From Spirometra erinaceieuropaei (lineage: Eukaryota > Platyhelminthes > Cestoda > Diphyllobothriidea > Diphyllobothriidae), in assembly GCA_902702965.1 (NCBI GenBank), contig CACRXP010000006.1, forward strand, positions 1,150,758 through 1,214,757: a DNA stretch of 64,000 nucleotides. The letters are read 5' to 3'. The notes beneath the pieces are model-generated. The model ran no database searches and had not been told where the DNA came from. It saw nothing but the letters and a program-made list of their open reading frames with translations. The number at the start of each line of letters is the position of its first letter. Position 1 is the stretch's first letter. The position numbers and the translations under genes are program-made. Of the stretch, positions 63,605-64,000 are shown piece after piece.

Positions 63605-64000
63605 TCGAGAGAGAGCCCGTAACGCACAACGGAACGAGTGAGTTCAGTTCAGTTTATTGAGGGAAATGTAGGTCTTCACCTTTGAACTCCCTATTTGTTC
63701 CGTAAGAACGATCGGTAAGCGCCCCCTACTATTGTATATTACCGATCAAAACCGACAGGGCAACGAGCTCGTGGCCCAGTGGTTAGCAGTGCGGACTTCT
63801 AACTAACAGGTCGCGATTTCGAGCCTCGGGTGTTCCACACTTCGGGGTTGGGTATGACTAGCTGACGACGGCTAATAAGCCAGCAATGGTCATTCCAGTC
63901 TCCCTTGTCTTTGTCGGTAATACCATTCTGTCTATGTCATGCGGCGTTGTGCGGCTGCTGGTTGGGCTCGAGAGAGATCCCGTAAGGCACGACAGAACGA
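63605..64000 (+). repeat. tRNA-SINE I, plus copies, continuing off the window
   Basis: Body end (GAGAGAGCCCGTAACGCAC) with a CR1 tail inserted at 63646-63696, then ACTATTGTATATTACCGATC, A box (TGGCCCAGTGGTTAGC), B box (GGTCGCGATTTCGAGCC), GGGTTGGGTATGACTAGC and a second body up to the window edge. It is tandem in the same register as the 38.9-39.2 kb copy. Confidence 0.8.
63646..63696 (-). mobile_element. CR1 3'-tail insertion inside SINE I
   Basis: About 51 bp whose reverse complement (AAATAGGGAGTTCAAAGG.., ATTTCCCTCAA, ending in ACTGAACT) matches the 3' UTR end of the CR1 at 23365-23400. GTTC is duplicated on both sides (63642-63645 and 63697-63700), consistent with a short target-site duplication. 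An extreme 5' truncation. Confidence 0.7.

Noticed and set aside
1..64000. CRISPR arrays, phage-type or bacterial defence systems, operons
   Set aside because: No direct-repeat/spacer periodicity, no bacterial gene density or ribosome-binding sites. The window is intron- and transposon-rich eukaryotic DNA.

Overview
The window looks like repeat-rich nuclear DNA of a flatworm, most likely a diphyllobothriidean tapeworm (Spirometra/Dibothriocephalus/Schistocephalus-like). This is inference. It rests on spliced genes with canonical GT-AG introns, decayed RTE-, CR1- and Penelope-type retroelements of kinds I associate with platyhelminth genomes, tRNA-derived SINEs and degenerate TTAGGG arrays. 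I see no prokaryotic signatures (operons, Shine-Dalgarno sites, CRISPR).

The one host gene I can reconstruct is a large plus-strand gene running from 27244 to beyond the right edge. Ten exons (27244-27874, 28013-28332, 29616-29765, 30419-30534, 32574-32751, 32920-33047, 38165-38323, 41242-41407, 60086-60426, 62825-about 63366) join with matching splice phases. They encode the N-terminal half of a membrane adenylyl cyclase: six membrane segments, a linker helix, a complete C1a cyclase fold, a C1b region and the start of the second membrane block. C2 lies outside the window. Both metal-binding aspartates of C1a appear to be replaced (Glu and Ser), which suggests a pseudo-cyclase domain or an unusual division of catalytic labour.

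Everything else is mobile DNA in various stages of decay. Left part (1-27 kb): a foldback MITE; inverted repeats around 8.3-8.7 kb; two copies of an AP-endonuclease LINE ('family B') at 10.1-11.7 and 11.9-17.25 kb, the second riddled with nested MITE, SINE and Penelope insertions; and CR1 elements at 20.0-20.65 (-), 20.8-23.4 (+) and 24.8-25.9 kb (-). Inside the cyclase gene, intron 6 carries a nearly complete RTE element (about 33.84-37.21 kb) in host orientation. Intron 7 carries tRNA-SINEs. The 18.7-kb intron 8 holds at least six MITE copies (two nested inside older copies of the same family), a GIY-YIG Penelope remnant with a SINE inside it, a telomere-like array and a head-to-head pair of hammerhead-ribozyme-bearing Penelope termini.

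Two themes recur. Inverted head-to-head duplications affect SINE I, SINE II, Penelope termini, CR1 and two unnamed foldback repeats. Hammerhead-like cores at Penelope ends keep stem II and usually GAAAC-GTC, while each copy carries different core mutations. Stretches with no recognisable content are listed as such. I could run no alignments or searches, so family names rest on recognised motifs.
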